Shown here: positions 18,671-28,080 of the stretch, piece by piece
Layout of the letters: the number at the start of each line of letters is the position of its first letter
How positions within the stretch are numbered: position 1 is the stretch's first letter
Assembly: GCF_900458895.1 (NCBI RefSeq)
Contig: NZ_LR962863.1
Span: forward strand, 992,001 to 1,056,000
Length of the DNA stretch: 64,000 nt
Reading direction: 5' to 3'
From: Staphylococcus schleiferi
GTDB taxonomy: Bacteria > Bacillota > Bacilli > Staphylococcales > Staphylococcaceae
Notes under the pieces: model-generated
What the model was told of the DNA's origin: nothing
Databases searched by the model: none
The model's input: only the letters and a program-made list of their open reading frames with translations
Program-made: the position numbers and the translations under genes

Positions 18671-19297
18671 ATGCCTAAAATTGCATTAGTTGATGACCAT
18701 TTTATTGTGCGTCAAGGCTTAGAATTTTTATTGTCAACACAAAATGAAATAGAAGTGACCGGTAGTTTTGGAAATGGTCAATCATTATTGGATGCATTAA
18801 ATGAAAAACAAATTGAGCCCGATCTGGTGTTAGTTGATTTAGTCATGCCTGAGATGAACGGGATTACGTTAATACAACATATTAAAGAAGGGTTTCCGCA
18901 CATTAAGATTTTAGTTTTAACGAGTTATGTTGATGAAGAGCACGTCATGTCTGCAATGCGGGTTGGCGCTGATGGATATGAAATGAAGGATGTTGAACCT
19001 GAAGCATTAATGACGTCAATTACACGCGTTTTAAATGGAGAGAAAGTAATTCATGAAGATGCACAACATGTGATGGATGTTGTTATCACGAAGCCTCATA
19101 TCCTTAATAAATTATCGAAACGTGAAACGGAAGTTTTAAAAGAAATGGCTAAAGGTAAGACAAATAAAGAAATTGCTGAAACATTATTTGTATCTGAAAA
19201 AACGATTAAAACACATGTCAGTCATATTTTTTCTAAATTACAAGTCAATGACCGCACGCAAGCGGCCATTTATGCTATGGAAAACAACCTCATTTAA
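18671..19297 (+). CDS. airR: NarL/LuxR-family response regulator, AirR/YhcR type
   Basis: 208 aa. The receiver domain has the phospho-acceptor Asp at about residue 56 (LVLVDLVMPEMNG), followed by a LuxR-type helix-turn-helix (LSKRETEVLKEMAKGKTNKEIAETLFVSEKTIKTHVSHIF). It is the partner of the preceding GAF kinase and probably controls genes for anaerobic or redox adaptation. The ATG follows AAAGGGAGGC. No terminator is obvious directly after it; a large palindrome lies at 19374-19433. Confidence 0.9.
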   Translation: MPKIALVDDHFIVRQGLEFLLSTQNEIEVTGSFGNGQSLLDALNEKQIEPDLVLVDLVMPEMNGITLIQHIKEGFPHIKILVLTSYVDEEHVMSAMRVGADGYEMKDVEPEALMTSITRVLNGEKVIHEDAQHVMDVVITKPHILNKLSKRETEVLKEMAKGKTNKEIAETLFVSEKTIKTHVSHIFSKLQVNDRTQAAIYAMENNLI

Positions 19298-19373
19298 ACT
19301 GCTCGAGTAAAATATGGAGAAATAACTAAATTTGTGTGTTCATCAACGGTCATACCGATTATTTTTCACAAAA

Positions 19374-19433
19374 TTAACGTCACAATGTATGCATTCCAAA
19401 AATTGTCTTTTGTTACATATATTGTGACGTTAT
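19374..19433. promoter_or_regulatory. large palindrome between airR and the MFS gene
   Basis: TTAACGTCACAATGTATG is matched by CATATATTGTGACGTTA around a ~25-nt centre. It could be a terminator without a T-run or an operator region; TTGTGACGTTA-like arms suggest protein binding. No gene is seen in 19298-19695 otherwise. Confidence 0.4.
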
Positions 19434-19571
19434 TTAATGTATAGATTGAAATGACGCTTTTTCCCCCGATATTAAGATCAATGCTTTCTGCTACTATTTC
19501 TTTACACCCGTTAATTTCAAATATTAACGTTATAAGATTATCTCTGTTGCTATTTTATAATTCAGATAAAT

Positions 19572-19612
19572 TTTTGTGAGATTATAAATATTACTGTTTA
19601 TTTCTCACAATT
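19572..19612. promoter_or_regulatory. operator-like inverted repeat upstream of the MFS gene
   Basis: TTTGTGAGATTATAAATA faces TTTATTTCTCACAA. Its arms TTGTGAGA/TCTCACAA are perfect. It lies about 85 bp before the MFS start, where a repressor site would be expected. The binding protein is unknown. Confidence 0.4.
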
Positions 19613-19695
19613 TATATTTAGACAGAAAATTCTGAAATGTAAATATTTTCAATTAAACAAGTCAATTGTATTATATATTAAAAGGGGGGATATGT

Positions 19696-20892
19696 ATGCG
19701 CAAATCAATAATTTTAGTCACGTTTGAAACAATTTCATTATTTTTTTCTTCAATTTTTACTTTTGCATGTGGCTTTTATATCCTTAAAATCACGCAATCT
19801 GGCTCAGTTTTTGGGAGTTACTTAGCTGTATTAGCGTTTGTAACAACAATATCAGCACCATTTATAGGGAGCTTAATTGACAGAACTTCAAATAAAAAGA
19901 TATTGTTAATGGGTCAATTTATAAGTGTCTGTACACTACTTATGTTTTACATATTTTACAACGAAGAAGTGTATACGATTTTTACCGCAATGATGATTCT
20001 CGTATTTGTTGACTCAATAGTAAAAATAACCATTACATCAAATTTAAAATTTATAACTGGCGATTACATAGAAAAAATAGTATCTATAAGACAAACTATC
20101 CAATCATCATCAATTTTGTTAACACCTATAATTGGTGGATTTATAGTTACCATAATAAATATCAATTTACTCGCGCTTATTAATAGTTTAACTGAACTTA
20201 TTGCATTTTTTCTTTTACTTCTATTAACTTTCAAAAGTGGTAATGCAATTAGTAAGGAACAAAAGTTTTTAACAAGCTTTATAGAGGGTTTTAAGCACTT
20301 GTCATTAATCAATAATTTAAAAGTCATTTTTATAGTTAGCTTATTTATCAATTTTTTATGCAATTCTTTAATTGTCGGATTACCTATTATCATCATCAAA
20401 ATTCTTAACTTAAAAGCCAATTATTTAGGTGTCGCAGAAAGTACTATAGGTGGAGCGATTGTCACTTCATCCGTTCTGTTATCAATATTAAATATTCATA
20501 ATCGCTTAAAATTGTTATATATCATTTCTATGATTCTACAATCACTTTCTTTATTAATCGTAGCGTCAACTCGTTTTTATAGCATCAGTGAGATGAATAT
20601 ATTTATTATTATTTTAATTGCTAATGCATTTTTAGGCTTTTCCGTATCTTTAAATAACATCCCTTTTCAAATAATACTTCAGCAAACGATAGATGAAAAA
20701 TTTAAATCTAGAGTATTTTCAATTATACAGAGCCTGAATGCGTCCTTAACACCATTCTCATATTTCATTTTTGGTTTCTTAATCCCTTTAAACTATGCGA
20801 TTGTTTATGCCATTTGTGCTTTAGGAATATTAATCTTACTTTTCTACTTCAAATTGAGATACAATTTCAATGAAAATTCTATAACTGAATGA
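19696..20892 (+). CDS. MFS transporter (drug-efflux-like)
   Basis: 398 aa with about 12 hydrophobic segments. The first inter-helix loop has GSLIDRTSNKKILLMGQFIS, the MFS loop 2-3 motif in the MDR/MFS_3-like style. Probable exporter of unknown substrate. ATG 19696 is taken because AAAGGGGGGAT lies just upstream; a TTG 30 bp earlier has no ribosome site. It stands alone, with palindromes in its promoter region, suggesting its own local regulator or a distant one. Confidence 0.75.
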   Translation: MRKSIILVTFETISLFFSSIFTFACGFYILKITQSGSVFGSYLAVLAFVTTISAPFIGSLIDRTSNKKILLMGQFISVCTLLMFYIFYNEEVYTIFTAMMILVFVDSIVKITITSNLKFITGDYIEKIVSIRQTIQSSSILLTPIIGGFIVTIININLLALINSLTELIAFFLLLLLTFKSGNAISKEQKFLTSFIEGFKHLSLINNLKVIFIVSLFINFLCNSLIVGLPIIIIKILNLKANYLGVAESTIGGAIVTSSVLLSILNIHNRLKLLYIISMILQSLSLLIVASTRFYSISEMNIFIIILIANAFLGFSVSLNNIPFQIILQQTIDEKFKSRVFSIIQSLNASLTPFSYFIFGFLIPLNYAIVYAICALGILILLFYFKLRYNFNENSITE

Positions 20893-20969
20893 TTATGCTA
20901 TCATTTGTACAAATTGATTCATTTATACAAAGAAACAACATAAAATGCTTAGGAAAGAAATTACTATCA

Positions 20970-21020
20970 GCTTTGATAAGGGTGGACTTCATCTACTCTG
21001 TCCTTCTAATCAAAGTTTAT
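20970..21020 (+). terminator. hairpin after the MFS gene
   Basis: CTTTGAT…AGGGTGGAC pairs with GTCCTTCTAATCAAAG. A T-run is weak, so it may be a terminator or part of an untranslated RNA. The 20893-21226 gap holds no gene I can support. Confidence 0.45.
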
Positions 21021-21164
21021 AATGCTTAAATTATAAATATTTTTAAGGTGAGAGGAACTTATCTATCAAGTTTGCATTTAAAAATTCGTAGTGAAGAAAA
21101 CATTAAACTCTAATACTTTAATGTCTCCACTAAGTTTGAAAATCAAAAGATGTATCGTTTTAAA

Positions 21165-21227
21165 ACTTAAAATGACCCATGACTGTCACACCTATTTTGT
21201 GGTGCTTATACAATCATGGGTCATTAT
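21165..21227. terminator. bidirectional terminator
   Basis: AATGACCCATGACTG faces CAATCATGGGTCATT, with T-rich sequence on both strands. It ends the minus-strand CDF gene. Confidence 0.75.
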
Positions 21228-22096
21228 TAATATAAATACGGCTCAATATGCACAATCGTTTCGACTTCACCTAATTGTTGTTGTAACTTAGTTTCAATAT
21301 GATCTGATATTTGATGACTTTCAACGACATTTAGTTCGGGTTCCACAGCAATAGTTACATCAATGAATGACATGACTCCGTGACTTCGAGCTTTAATATC
21401 TCTAATTTCTTTGACCCCAGGGATAGACGAAATGATTTGCTCGATATGCTCGAGTTCATCGACGTCGTATCCGTCTGTTAACGTTATGGCTGTTTCTTTA
21501 AAGATGTCGATACTTGTTTTCATGATTAATAAACCAATAACTATTGCAGCCAGTGTATCTAGCATGGGAATTCCGATATAGACACCTAAAATACCTATAA
21601 CAGTCCCAATTGAAACTAAAGCATCTGATAAGTTATCATAACTCGCTGCTTTAAGGGCATTGCTTTTAACTTTTTTTGCTAAGTTACGATTATAGAGGAA
21701 GACAGCAAACATAAGGAAACTTGAAATTACGCCTACAATTAAAGCTGATTGACTCGGCTGATGAAACTGACCTTGATAAAAATGCTTTACGCCAGTAATA
21801 ATCACTTGAATACTCACAGCAAACATAATAAAGGATGCGATTAAAGAAGCGATAAATTCTGAGCGATAATGCCCATAAGGATGGTTTTTATCTACTGGTT
21901 TCATAGATATATGCAGAGCGATAAGGATGGCAATTGAACTAATGACATCTGTTGCGTTATTGATCCCATCCGCTGTTAAACCACGACTATCTGCTAGCCA
22001 ACCGTATGTGACTTTTAATAAAGTTAATATGGTATATGTGATGATGCTTAAGGTTGCGCCTTTTTTAGCTTGGGAAATCCTGTTTTCTACTTGCAA
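21227..22096 (-). CDS. cation diffusion facilitator (Mn/Zn-type efflux)
   Basis: About 289 aa. Six transmembrane helices carry the metal-site motifs ADGINNATDV (helix 2) and SYDNLSDALVS (helix 5) and a GHYRSEF loop. The cytoplasmic C-terminal domain (about 205-289) ends ETIVHIEPYLY. Likely exports manganese (MntE type) or zinc out of the cell using the proton gradient. The TTG at 22096 is preferred, as AGAGGTG lies 6 nt before it; longer starts (to 22126) lack a site. Metal choice is inferred. Confidence 0.85.
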   Translation of the reverse strand: MQVENRISQAKKGATLSIITYTILTLLKVTYGWLADSRGLTADGINNATDVISSIAILIALHISMKPVDKNHPYGHYRSEFIASLIASFIMFAVSIQVIITGVKHFYQGQFHQPSQSALIVGVISSFLMFAVFLYNRNLAKKVKSNALKAASYDNLSDALVSIGTVIGILGVYIGIPMLDTLAAIVIGLLIMKTSIDIFKETAITLTDGYDVDELEHIEQIISSIPGVKEIRDIKARSHGVMSFIDVTIAVEPELNVVESHQISDHIETKLQQQLGEVETIVHIEPYLY

Positions 22097-22276
22097 CAAT
22101 AACACCTCTATTAAAATTGACATCAATGAATTAATATTGAATCAAAATAAAAATCATTCTCAATGTTTCTATTATCCTATGAATAGCATGATAAATCTAG
22201 TCATTTAAAAAATGATTGCTATATTGCCAATTTTCAGATTATAATATTGTAAAAAGTAATAAGGGTGATGGCTATT

Positions 22277-23563
22277 ATGAAATTTAAAGGGCTTACAGTC
22301 AAGATTATTGTTGCATTAGTATTAGGGATTACGATAGGTTCAATTTTTAATTTTTACGAAGGGGGAAAATTTGTATCTTTTACAGATCAATATATTTTTA
22401 ATGTGATTGGACAAGTATTTTTAAACTTGATTTTTATGCTTGTTGTACCGGTTGTTTTTGTTTCGATTGTGCTTGGTGTCATTGGTGTAGGGGATCCAAA
22501 ATTGCTAGGTGGTATTGGTTTGAAAACCCTTGTATTTTTCTTAACGACGACTGCACTCGCAATCACTTTAGCGATGTGTTTAGCACTTATAGTTAAACCA
22601 GGTGCAGGACATTCAGATTTGTTAAAAAGTAAAGAAGTAACAGCTTATCAGAAAAAGTTAGAGGGGCAAAAATCTGCGGCGGATTCTCCAGTGAATCAAA
22701 CATTTGATCAAACGGTCATAAATTTCTTCCCAAAAAATCCGATAGAAGCGATGAGTGGTGGAAATATGCTTCAAATTATCACTTTTGCAATCTTTATTGG
22801 TATTGGGATTATGATGGTAGGCGATAAAGGACGGATCGTACATCAATTTTTTGAACAATTTAATAATGTGTTGATGTATATTATTACAATGATTATGAAT
22901 GTATTTGCGCCAATTGGGACGTTCGGCTTAGTTGCACATGCCTTTACAGGCGCAGGTTTTGGCGCGATTAAACAATTAGGTCTTTATTTTATTGTTGTAT
23001 TAGGTGCCTTAGTCATCCATTTCTTTGTCGTATATGGTGGTGCAGTGAAATTATTAGCAAAACGGAGTCCCATTGCGTTCTTTAAAGGATTCTTTCCAGC
23101 TATTACTGTCGGATTCGGGGGTTCGAGTTCGAATGCTGCGCTTCCGGTTTCTATGGAATGTACGAAAAAAATGGGGGTTTGACCTGAAATTGCTTCTTTT
23201 GTTCAGCCTTTAGGGGCAACAATAAATATGGACGGTACTGCAATCATGCAAGGGGTAGCAACGATTTTTATTGCACAATTAATGGGTGCAGATTTAACGT
23301 TATTACAATTAGTTACAGTCGTAGCAGTTGCTGTTATTGCATCGATAGGGACAGCAGGTGTGCCGGGTGTTGGATTGATTATGTTAGCGATGGTGTTAAC
23401 AGCAGTTGGATTAAATCCAGCAGCCATTGGTATTATTTTAGGCATCAATCGTTTACTCGATATGTCTCGTACAGCTGTTAATATTACAGGTGATGCAGCA
23501 TGTGCTTTAATATTATCTGAAAGAGAAGGTAAAAAGTTGAAAGGGCATATGCATGTCGAGTAA
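22277..23563 (+). pseudogene. gltT: glutamate/dicarboxylate:cation symporter, interrupted by a stop codon
   Basis: The reading frame encodes a sodium/proton-dicarboxylate symporter (SDF family). The serine-rich hairpin GFGGSSSNAALPVS and the [10 protein letters not shown] motif are both present. Between them TGA at 23180-23182 stops translation (…KKMGV stop [18 protein letters not shown]), and the frame then continues unbroken to 23563. A single CGA-to-TGA change would explain it. The first fragment lacks the transport core, so function needs readthrough or reversion. ATG 22277 is chosen over the GTG/ATG at 22265. Confidence 0.9.
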
Positions 23564-23614
23564 TTCAATCCTCTTTGAACGCATATGAATAATGAAGCAG
23601 AAGACATGATCTAT

Positions 23615-23652
23615 CAAAACGGTTAGTGAAAATGCACTAACCGTTGCTTTTA
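23615..23652 (+). terminator. terminator after gltT
   Basis: AACGGTTAGTG pairs with CACTAACCGTT and is followed by GCTTTTA. Confidence 0.8.
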
Positions 23653-23785
23653 TAGTAGAGAATTAGAATATGCAATATCCAACTTTTAGCGACAAGCAAG
23701 GCTAGAAAACATGATTAAAGCGTAACAAATCGAGATGATATTGAAAGAAATATATAACTTGCGCGCGTGACCAAACGAGCTAAGA

Positions 23786-24223
23786 CTATTCATTCAAATA
23801 TGATGTGTGTGCTTCGATGGATGCTATTTCATTGATGAACTGCTTAAATGATGATTTCGCTACATTGAGCCTTACGGATAAGCCTGATTCAGTCGCAATA
23901 TTATGCATTCTTAAACCTGAATCTAAGGTGACGTATACACAGAATTCGTCCTTTTTAACTTCTATGACTGTCAATGAAATATCAGGCTCTAAGAAATAAA
24001 GCTTAGTTAATGGCTGTGTAAATTCTACGTCTTTCAAACGTTGAATTTCATCATCGAAAATGGCCAATTCTGTTTCGATTTGTTGATTTTCAAATCGAGT
24101 CATGACATCAAAGTAATAAATTTTGAGTCCTTCATCCATGCATATGTTTTTTAATGTAAATGTTATAGATACATTACTTTCTTCATAAGCATCGTCTTTT
24201 AAAATGATAACTTTAGAATTCAT
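23786..24223 (-). CDS. hypothetical acidic protein (145 aa)
   Basis: Cytoplasmic, acidic, with no signal or membrane segment. The pattern of alternating beta strands ending in a helix (SGLSVRLNVAKSSFKQFINEI) recalls small immunity-like or WapI-like proteins, but I cannot place it in a family. Start ATG follows AAGAAGAGGTAAAAAA. It stands alone and opposite to its neighbours. Confidence 0.6.
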   Translation of the reverse strand: MNSKVIILKDDAYEESNVSITFTLKNICMDEGLKIYYFDVMTRFENQQIETELAIFDDEIQRLKDVEFTQPLTKLYFLEPDISLTVIEVKKDEFCVYVTLDSGLRMHNIATESGLSVRLNVAKSSFKQFINEIASIEAHTSYLNE

Positions 24224-24359
24224 TTTTTTACCTCTTCTTTAGCAGTATTTATGATTTTGTGTGCTATATCCTTAATAGATGGGGCAATGCACGAACTAAA
24301 ATAATCAGTGCTTAATATTTCTTTATTGTATTAAAAATTGAAGATAAAGGGAATGGACG

Positions 24360-24549
24360 AATGAAAATTTGAGAGGTCAAAGGTATTAAAGTCTTGTATC
24401 TTTAGCGAGATGCTGTCTGAAAAAAGGAAGCTATAACAAGCATACCGATACGGTTAATAACATTTCAAATAATGCCGATATTGTTGTAATTATCGCTCAT
24501 ACAGCTAAGCAAGTTCCAAAACTCACCAATAATATCGATTCTTTATAGG
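24360..24549 (+). pseudogene. degenerate gene remnant
   Basis: A stretch with coding look (…DTVNNISNNADIVVIIAHTAKQVPKLTNNIDSL stop at 24549) follows several stops and frame breaks from about 24360. The fragment is too short to identify. It is the only content I see in the 24224-24711 gap. Confidence 0.3.
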
Positions 24550-24711
24550 TATCCTCTCATTTTTTAACATATGATACAATGTGTATAATCCATTGAAAAT
24601 CATTACATTCCTGAATCATCCGATATTTTTGTTTATATGAAATCAAAATTATAATACACATGTATAAAAATTGTTAGTTTATTATAAATTGACGAAAGGG
24701 AGGTCAACATT

Positions 24712-24918
24712 TTGAATCAGCTAGACGAAGCATTAAAAGAGTTAGGTTGGTTAGATCTTGTTTTTGTTATACCTATGTTTTTTCTGTTTTCGTATTTACC
24801 TAGTGATCATCTTTGGCAACTTATCGTAAACATAATTATTATTATATTTTTTAGTATAGGCCTTTCGATTGTATTTCATGCGTTGTTTCATAAATGGTTT
24901 AAAAAAGATAAATTATAA
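24712..24918 (+). CDS. small membrane protein (68 aa)
   Basis: Two hydrophobic segments (about 16-32 and 37-58) end in a basic tail KWFKKDKL. The start is TTG, read as Met, after a strong AAAGGGAGGTC. Function unknown; the ribosome site and clean ORF support it being real. Confidence 0.65.
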   Translation: MNQLDEALKELGWLDLVFVIPMFFLFSYLPSDHLWQLIVNIIIIIFFSIGLSIVFHALFHKWFKKDKL

Positions 24919-25474
24919 AGTCGAAATACAAGGCCAAACATGATTCATGCATAAAAAGTGATTTATTGTAAGATGAAATAAACACAAAAACATTATTTAT
25001 TTGAGTTCGTAACACTATTAATTTGTGTTATAATAAAATCCTTAAACACATATTTGCGACTTAAGATAAGCAGCGTTAGAGAGAGAAATTGGCTGACATT
25101 GTAAGTTAAGTAAAAGTAGTAAAGATACATAGGTATTGAGCGTCATCAAGCCTCAATCCATAAAAGTACAAAATAAATGAATAGAAAGTATGCATTCCCA
25201 ATAGAATATTAGAAGCGTGTTGCGCAAGTGTGTATAGCGTTAAACAGTATAGATATCAATGTTTTATTTTTAACTTAAATAAACGTTATTAAGTTAAAAT
25301 ATATTTGCGATTTGTGTTAATTATGTCATTTTTATGACTTTCAATGTTTTCTAAAAAGATGCTTTTCATTTATCTTATTTTGTATTAATATGTAATTTGT
25401 GTTTCAAGAATTGTGTAGAATTGCAATGCTTGTGTGCGGATAAATTTTTATTTAAGAGAGGTAGTAATATAAAT
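24919..25474. other. gene-free interval upstream of the XRE regulator
   Basis: AT-rich, with no ORF that I can support. Two palindromes are visible: AACAC…GTGTT near 25010-25033 and TTTTTAACTTAAATAA…TTATTAAGTTAAAATA near 25267-25303. These could belong to a promoter region or to an unannotated small RNA. Confidence 0.35.
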
Positions 25475-25939
25475 ATGGATAGACAAAGTTTTACTGATTT
25501 AATTCAAACCAAATTTAAGATGGTACGTATCGAAGCGGGGTATACACAAGATACAATGGCTCAAACAATTGGCTTGTCAAAAAAGACACTTGTTCAAATT
25601 GAAAAAGAGCGTGTATTACCTAACTGGACGACATGTGTATCCATTTGTGCATTATTTAGAGATTCAGAAGTTTTAAATAGTACTTTTGGTTGTGACCCAC
25701 TAGAAATTGTTCAAACCATTTCAAGAAACCAAGCTGCATATCCAAAATATTCAACAATTAGTGATATTTATTGGGATACAATTGATACTAAAGGTGGTTT
25801 CATCCTTCAATCTAATAAAGTGAGTGAACTTTATCGCGTACTAGATACAGATAAACAACCTGTTTTTGCGACGCCTAAATTGAGAGAAGCTGAGACATAC
25901 TTCCAACGTAATGTTAAAGAAGATCTTATTCGCGCATAA
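25475..25939 (+). CDS. XRE-family transcriptional regulator
   Basis: 154 aa. The N-terminal helix-turn-helix is clear (MVRIEAGYTQDTMAQTIGLSKKTLVQIEKERVLPNW), and the C-terminal part, of unknown fold, contains PVFATPKLREAETYFQ. ATG 25475 is used because AAGAGAGGTAG stands 11 bp before it; the longer ORF to 25397 has no ribosome site. It has its own terminator. Targets are unknown; the long upstream region may be its regulatory zone. Confidence 0.8.
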   Translation: MDRQSFTDLIQTKFKMVRIEAGYTQDTMAQTIGLSKKTLVQIEKERVLPNWTTCVSICALFRDSEVLNSTFGCDPLEIVQTISRNQAAYPKYSTISDIYWDTIDTKGGFILQSNKVSELYRVLDTDKQPVFATPKLREAETYFQRNVKEDLIRA

Positions 25940-25984
25940 GATTGAAAATAAATTATCATGATAGAATAAATAATCATTGAATAA

Positions 25985-26034
25985 CTTCCTTCAAAGTATG
26001 GACTGAGTAACCATGCTTTGAAGGAATTATTTTT
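25985..26034 (+). terminator. terminator after the XRE gene
   Basis: CCTTCAAAG…CATGG pairs with CCATG…CTTTGAAGG, followed by AATTATTTTT. Confidence 0.85.
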
Positions 26035-26223
26035 ATCTGATATAGGCATTGAAAGCCGTCACTATCATCTCATTAAAAAGTGTTTGAATTTATAATAATT
26101 GAGGATTGTGTGTATAATAGCAACTGTTAAAGCTTTGACTGCTATATTTCATATTTTATAGATTTTAAAGTTTTAAACGTTCAATAAAAACAATGGATGA
26201 TGATTAATTAAGGAGAGATGAAT

Positions 26224-27354
26224 ATGCAACCGATTTTAGTTGTTGTATTTATGATAATCATAGGTGCGGTGATTGGTGGCGTAACGAATATGATTGCAGT
26301 TAAAATGCTTTTTCATCCTTTTCGTGCATATTACATTTTTGGTAAACGCATTCCTTTTACACCGGGTTTAATCCCAAAAAGAAGAGGAGAAATTGCCGAA
26401 AAAATTGGTCAAGTGATAGAAGATCATTTATTAACTGAGGCATTGATTCAAGAGAAATTGGCTACGCCTGAGATAAAAGAAACTATGAACCAAACGGTAA
26501 AAGATCAGATTCGCCTTTTGGAACAAGATCATGTGACACTGCAACGTTTAGCTGAGCGCTTTGATATTGATATCGTCGCTTCAGGAGAAAGACAGTTAAA
26601 ACGTATCGTTTATAAAACGTTAAATGAAAAGTATTTAAGTCATCAAGATCAAGGAATGAATCAATGGCTTCCAGAGAAAATTGTGCAACAACTAGATAAA
26701 AAAGTTGATTCATTAGATGAATTTTTATTAACGAAAGCTAGAGATTACCTTGAATCTGAAAAAGGTTATCACGATATTTCTGATATGTTAGAAACATTTT
26801 TTGTTGAGAAAGGGAAAATCGTTGGTTTACTCCAAATGTTTATGACACAAGAAGCAATTGCTGAGCGAATACAAAAAGAGTTAGTTCGATTAACGTATCA
26901 TCCGAAAGCGAGAAACATATTGGCACAACAATTGAAGATTGAGTATGAGCGTATAAAGGCGTTACCTTTAAAAGAAATTATTCAACCTGAAGCCATGGAG
27001 CAGATTCAAATTCAATTGGCTGACTATGTCTTAAAACAAGCAAATTTAACCAAACGTGCACATCAGCCACTTAATACACTTGTGCCTTCATTATTTGAAA
27101 AGTTACATGAAAAAGGTGCAGACCGTATTACAGACATGATAATAGATACATTGTCGCGTCGTTTGTCTCAAATCATGAAAAAAGTTAACATTCGAGGACT
27201 TATCGAAGAGCAAATTAATCGTTTTGATTTAGACTATATTGAACAGCTGATATTTGAAATTGCGAATAAAGAACTCAAATTAATCATGTTGCTAGGCTTC
27301 ATTTTAGGCGGAATTATTGGATTTTTCCAAGGTTTAATTGCAATCTTTGTATAA
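26224..27354 (+). CDS. UPF0754 / DUF445 membrane protein
   Basis: 376 aa. It starts and ends with membrane segments (PILVVVFMIIIGAVIGGVTN; IMLLGFILGGIIGFFQGLIAIFV) and has a long helical middle. The motif FTPGLIPKRRGEIAEKIGQVIE is strongly conserved in the staphylococcal/Bacillus YheB group. Function unknown. ATG 26224 fits the AAGGAGAG site better than ATG 26218, which is only 1-2 nt from it. The YlbF/YheA-family gene follows, as in Bacillus where yheA and yheB are neighbours. Confidence 0.88.
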   Translation: MQPILVVVFMIIIGAVIGGVTNMIAVKMLFHPFRAYYIFGKRIPFTPGLIPKRRGEIAEKIGQVIEDHLLTEALIQEKLATPEIKETMNQTVKDQIRLLEQDHVTLQRLAERFDIDIVASGERQLKRIVYKTLNEKYLSHQDQGMNQWLPEKIVQQLDKKVDSLDEFLLTKARDYLESEKGYHDISDMLETFFVEKGKIVGLLQMFMTQEAIAERIQKELVRLTYHPKARNILAQQLKIEYERIKALPLKEIIQPEAMEQIQIQLADYVLKQANLTKRAHQPLNTLVPSLFEKLHEKGADRITDMIIDTLSRRLSQIMKKVNIRGLIEEQINRFDLDYIEQLIFEIANKELKLIMLLGFILGGIIGFFQGLIAIFV

Positions 27355-27443
27355 CTGTATAAAATGTGGTATCGTAAGCAAGGAAAGAGATTGGAAGAGA
27401 TAGAATTCAATCTTAAACTACACAACTCAAGGAGCGAATAGAA

Positions 27444-27788
27444 ATGGCTGTAAATTTATATGATTACGCGAACAAATTAGAACAAGCATTACGCGAAAGT
27501 GACGAGTATAAAGCGATTAAAGATGCTTATGCTAAAGTTGAAGCTGATGAAAACTCTAAAAAATTGTTTGATGAGTTTCGTGAAACACAATTAAACTTCC
27601 AACAAAAACAAATGCAAGGTGAAGAAATTGGTGAGGAAGACTTGCAAAAAGCGCAAGAACAAGCGCAACAAATCGAAAAAGACAGCAACATTTCTGAATT
27701 AATGAATGCTGAACAAAAAATGAGCCAAGTATTCCAAGAAATCAACCAAATCATTGTTAAACCATTGGATGAAATTTACGCAAACTAA
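27444..27788 (+). CDS. YlbF/YheA family protein (UPF0342)
   Basis: 114 aa, almost wholly helical and rich in Glu and Gln ([33 protein letters not shown]), with the family ending [13 protein letters not shown]. Paralogues act in the Y-complex with RNase Y and in competence and biofilm control; this one's role is not known. ATG follows AAGGAGCG. Confidence 0.88.
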   Translation: MAVNLYDYANKLEQALRESDEYKAIKDAYAKVEADENSKKLFDEFRETQLNFQQKQMQGEEIGEEDLQKAQEQAQQIEKDSNISELMNAEQKMSQVFQEINQIIVKPLDEIYAN

Positions 27789-27889
27789 TTTTTCTATGGG
27801 CTACATTCTTATTAATCCATAGTGGTTGATAGGAATTAAATGAAGCAATGAACAATCGTTTCAATCGATGGGACGGTTTAAATTGATTA

Positions 27890-27946
27890 GGGCAGATTTA
27901 GAAATCTAACGCATAAAGATTAGATTTCTGAATTGCTCTTTTTTTA
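27890..27946 (+). terminator. terminator after the YlbF-family gene
   Basis: AGAAATCTAA pairs with TTAGATTTCT, with outer GCA/TGC pairing and TTTTTTT. Confidence 0.85.
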
Positions 27947-28080
27947 TGTCATGAAGATGATAAAGTTCTTGCAGAATGCGCTTTTGGTTCACACTTATAT
28001 AACTAAAATATGATAAAATAAATGAATACATAGTCTATTAAACAGAGATGAAATTAGAAAGTAAAAAGGAGAATGCTTAA

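Noticed and set aside
21091..21291. Plus-strand ORF of 66 codons
   Set aside because: It runs through the bidirectional terminator into the CDF gene's antisense strand and has no ribosome site.
23203..23607. Minus-strand reading frame of 134 codons
   Set aside because: Shadow of the gltT pseudogene.
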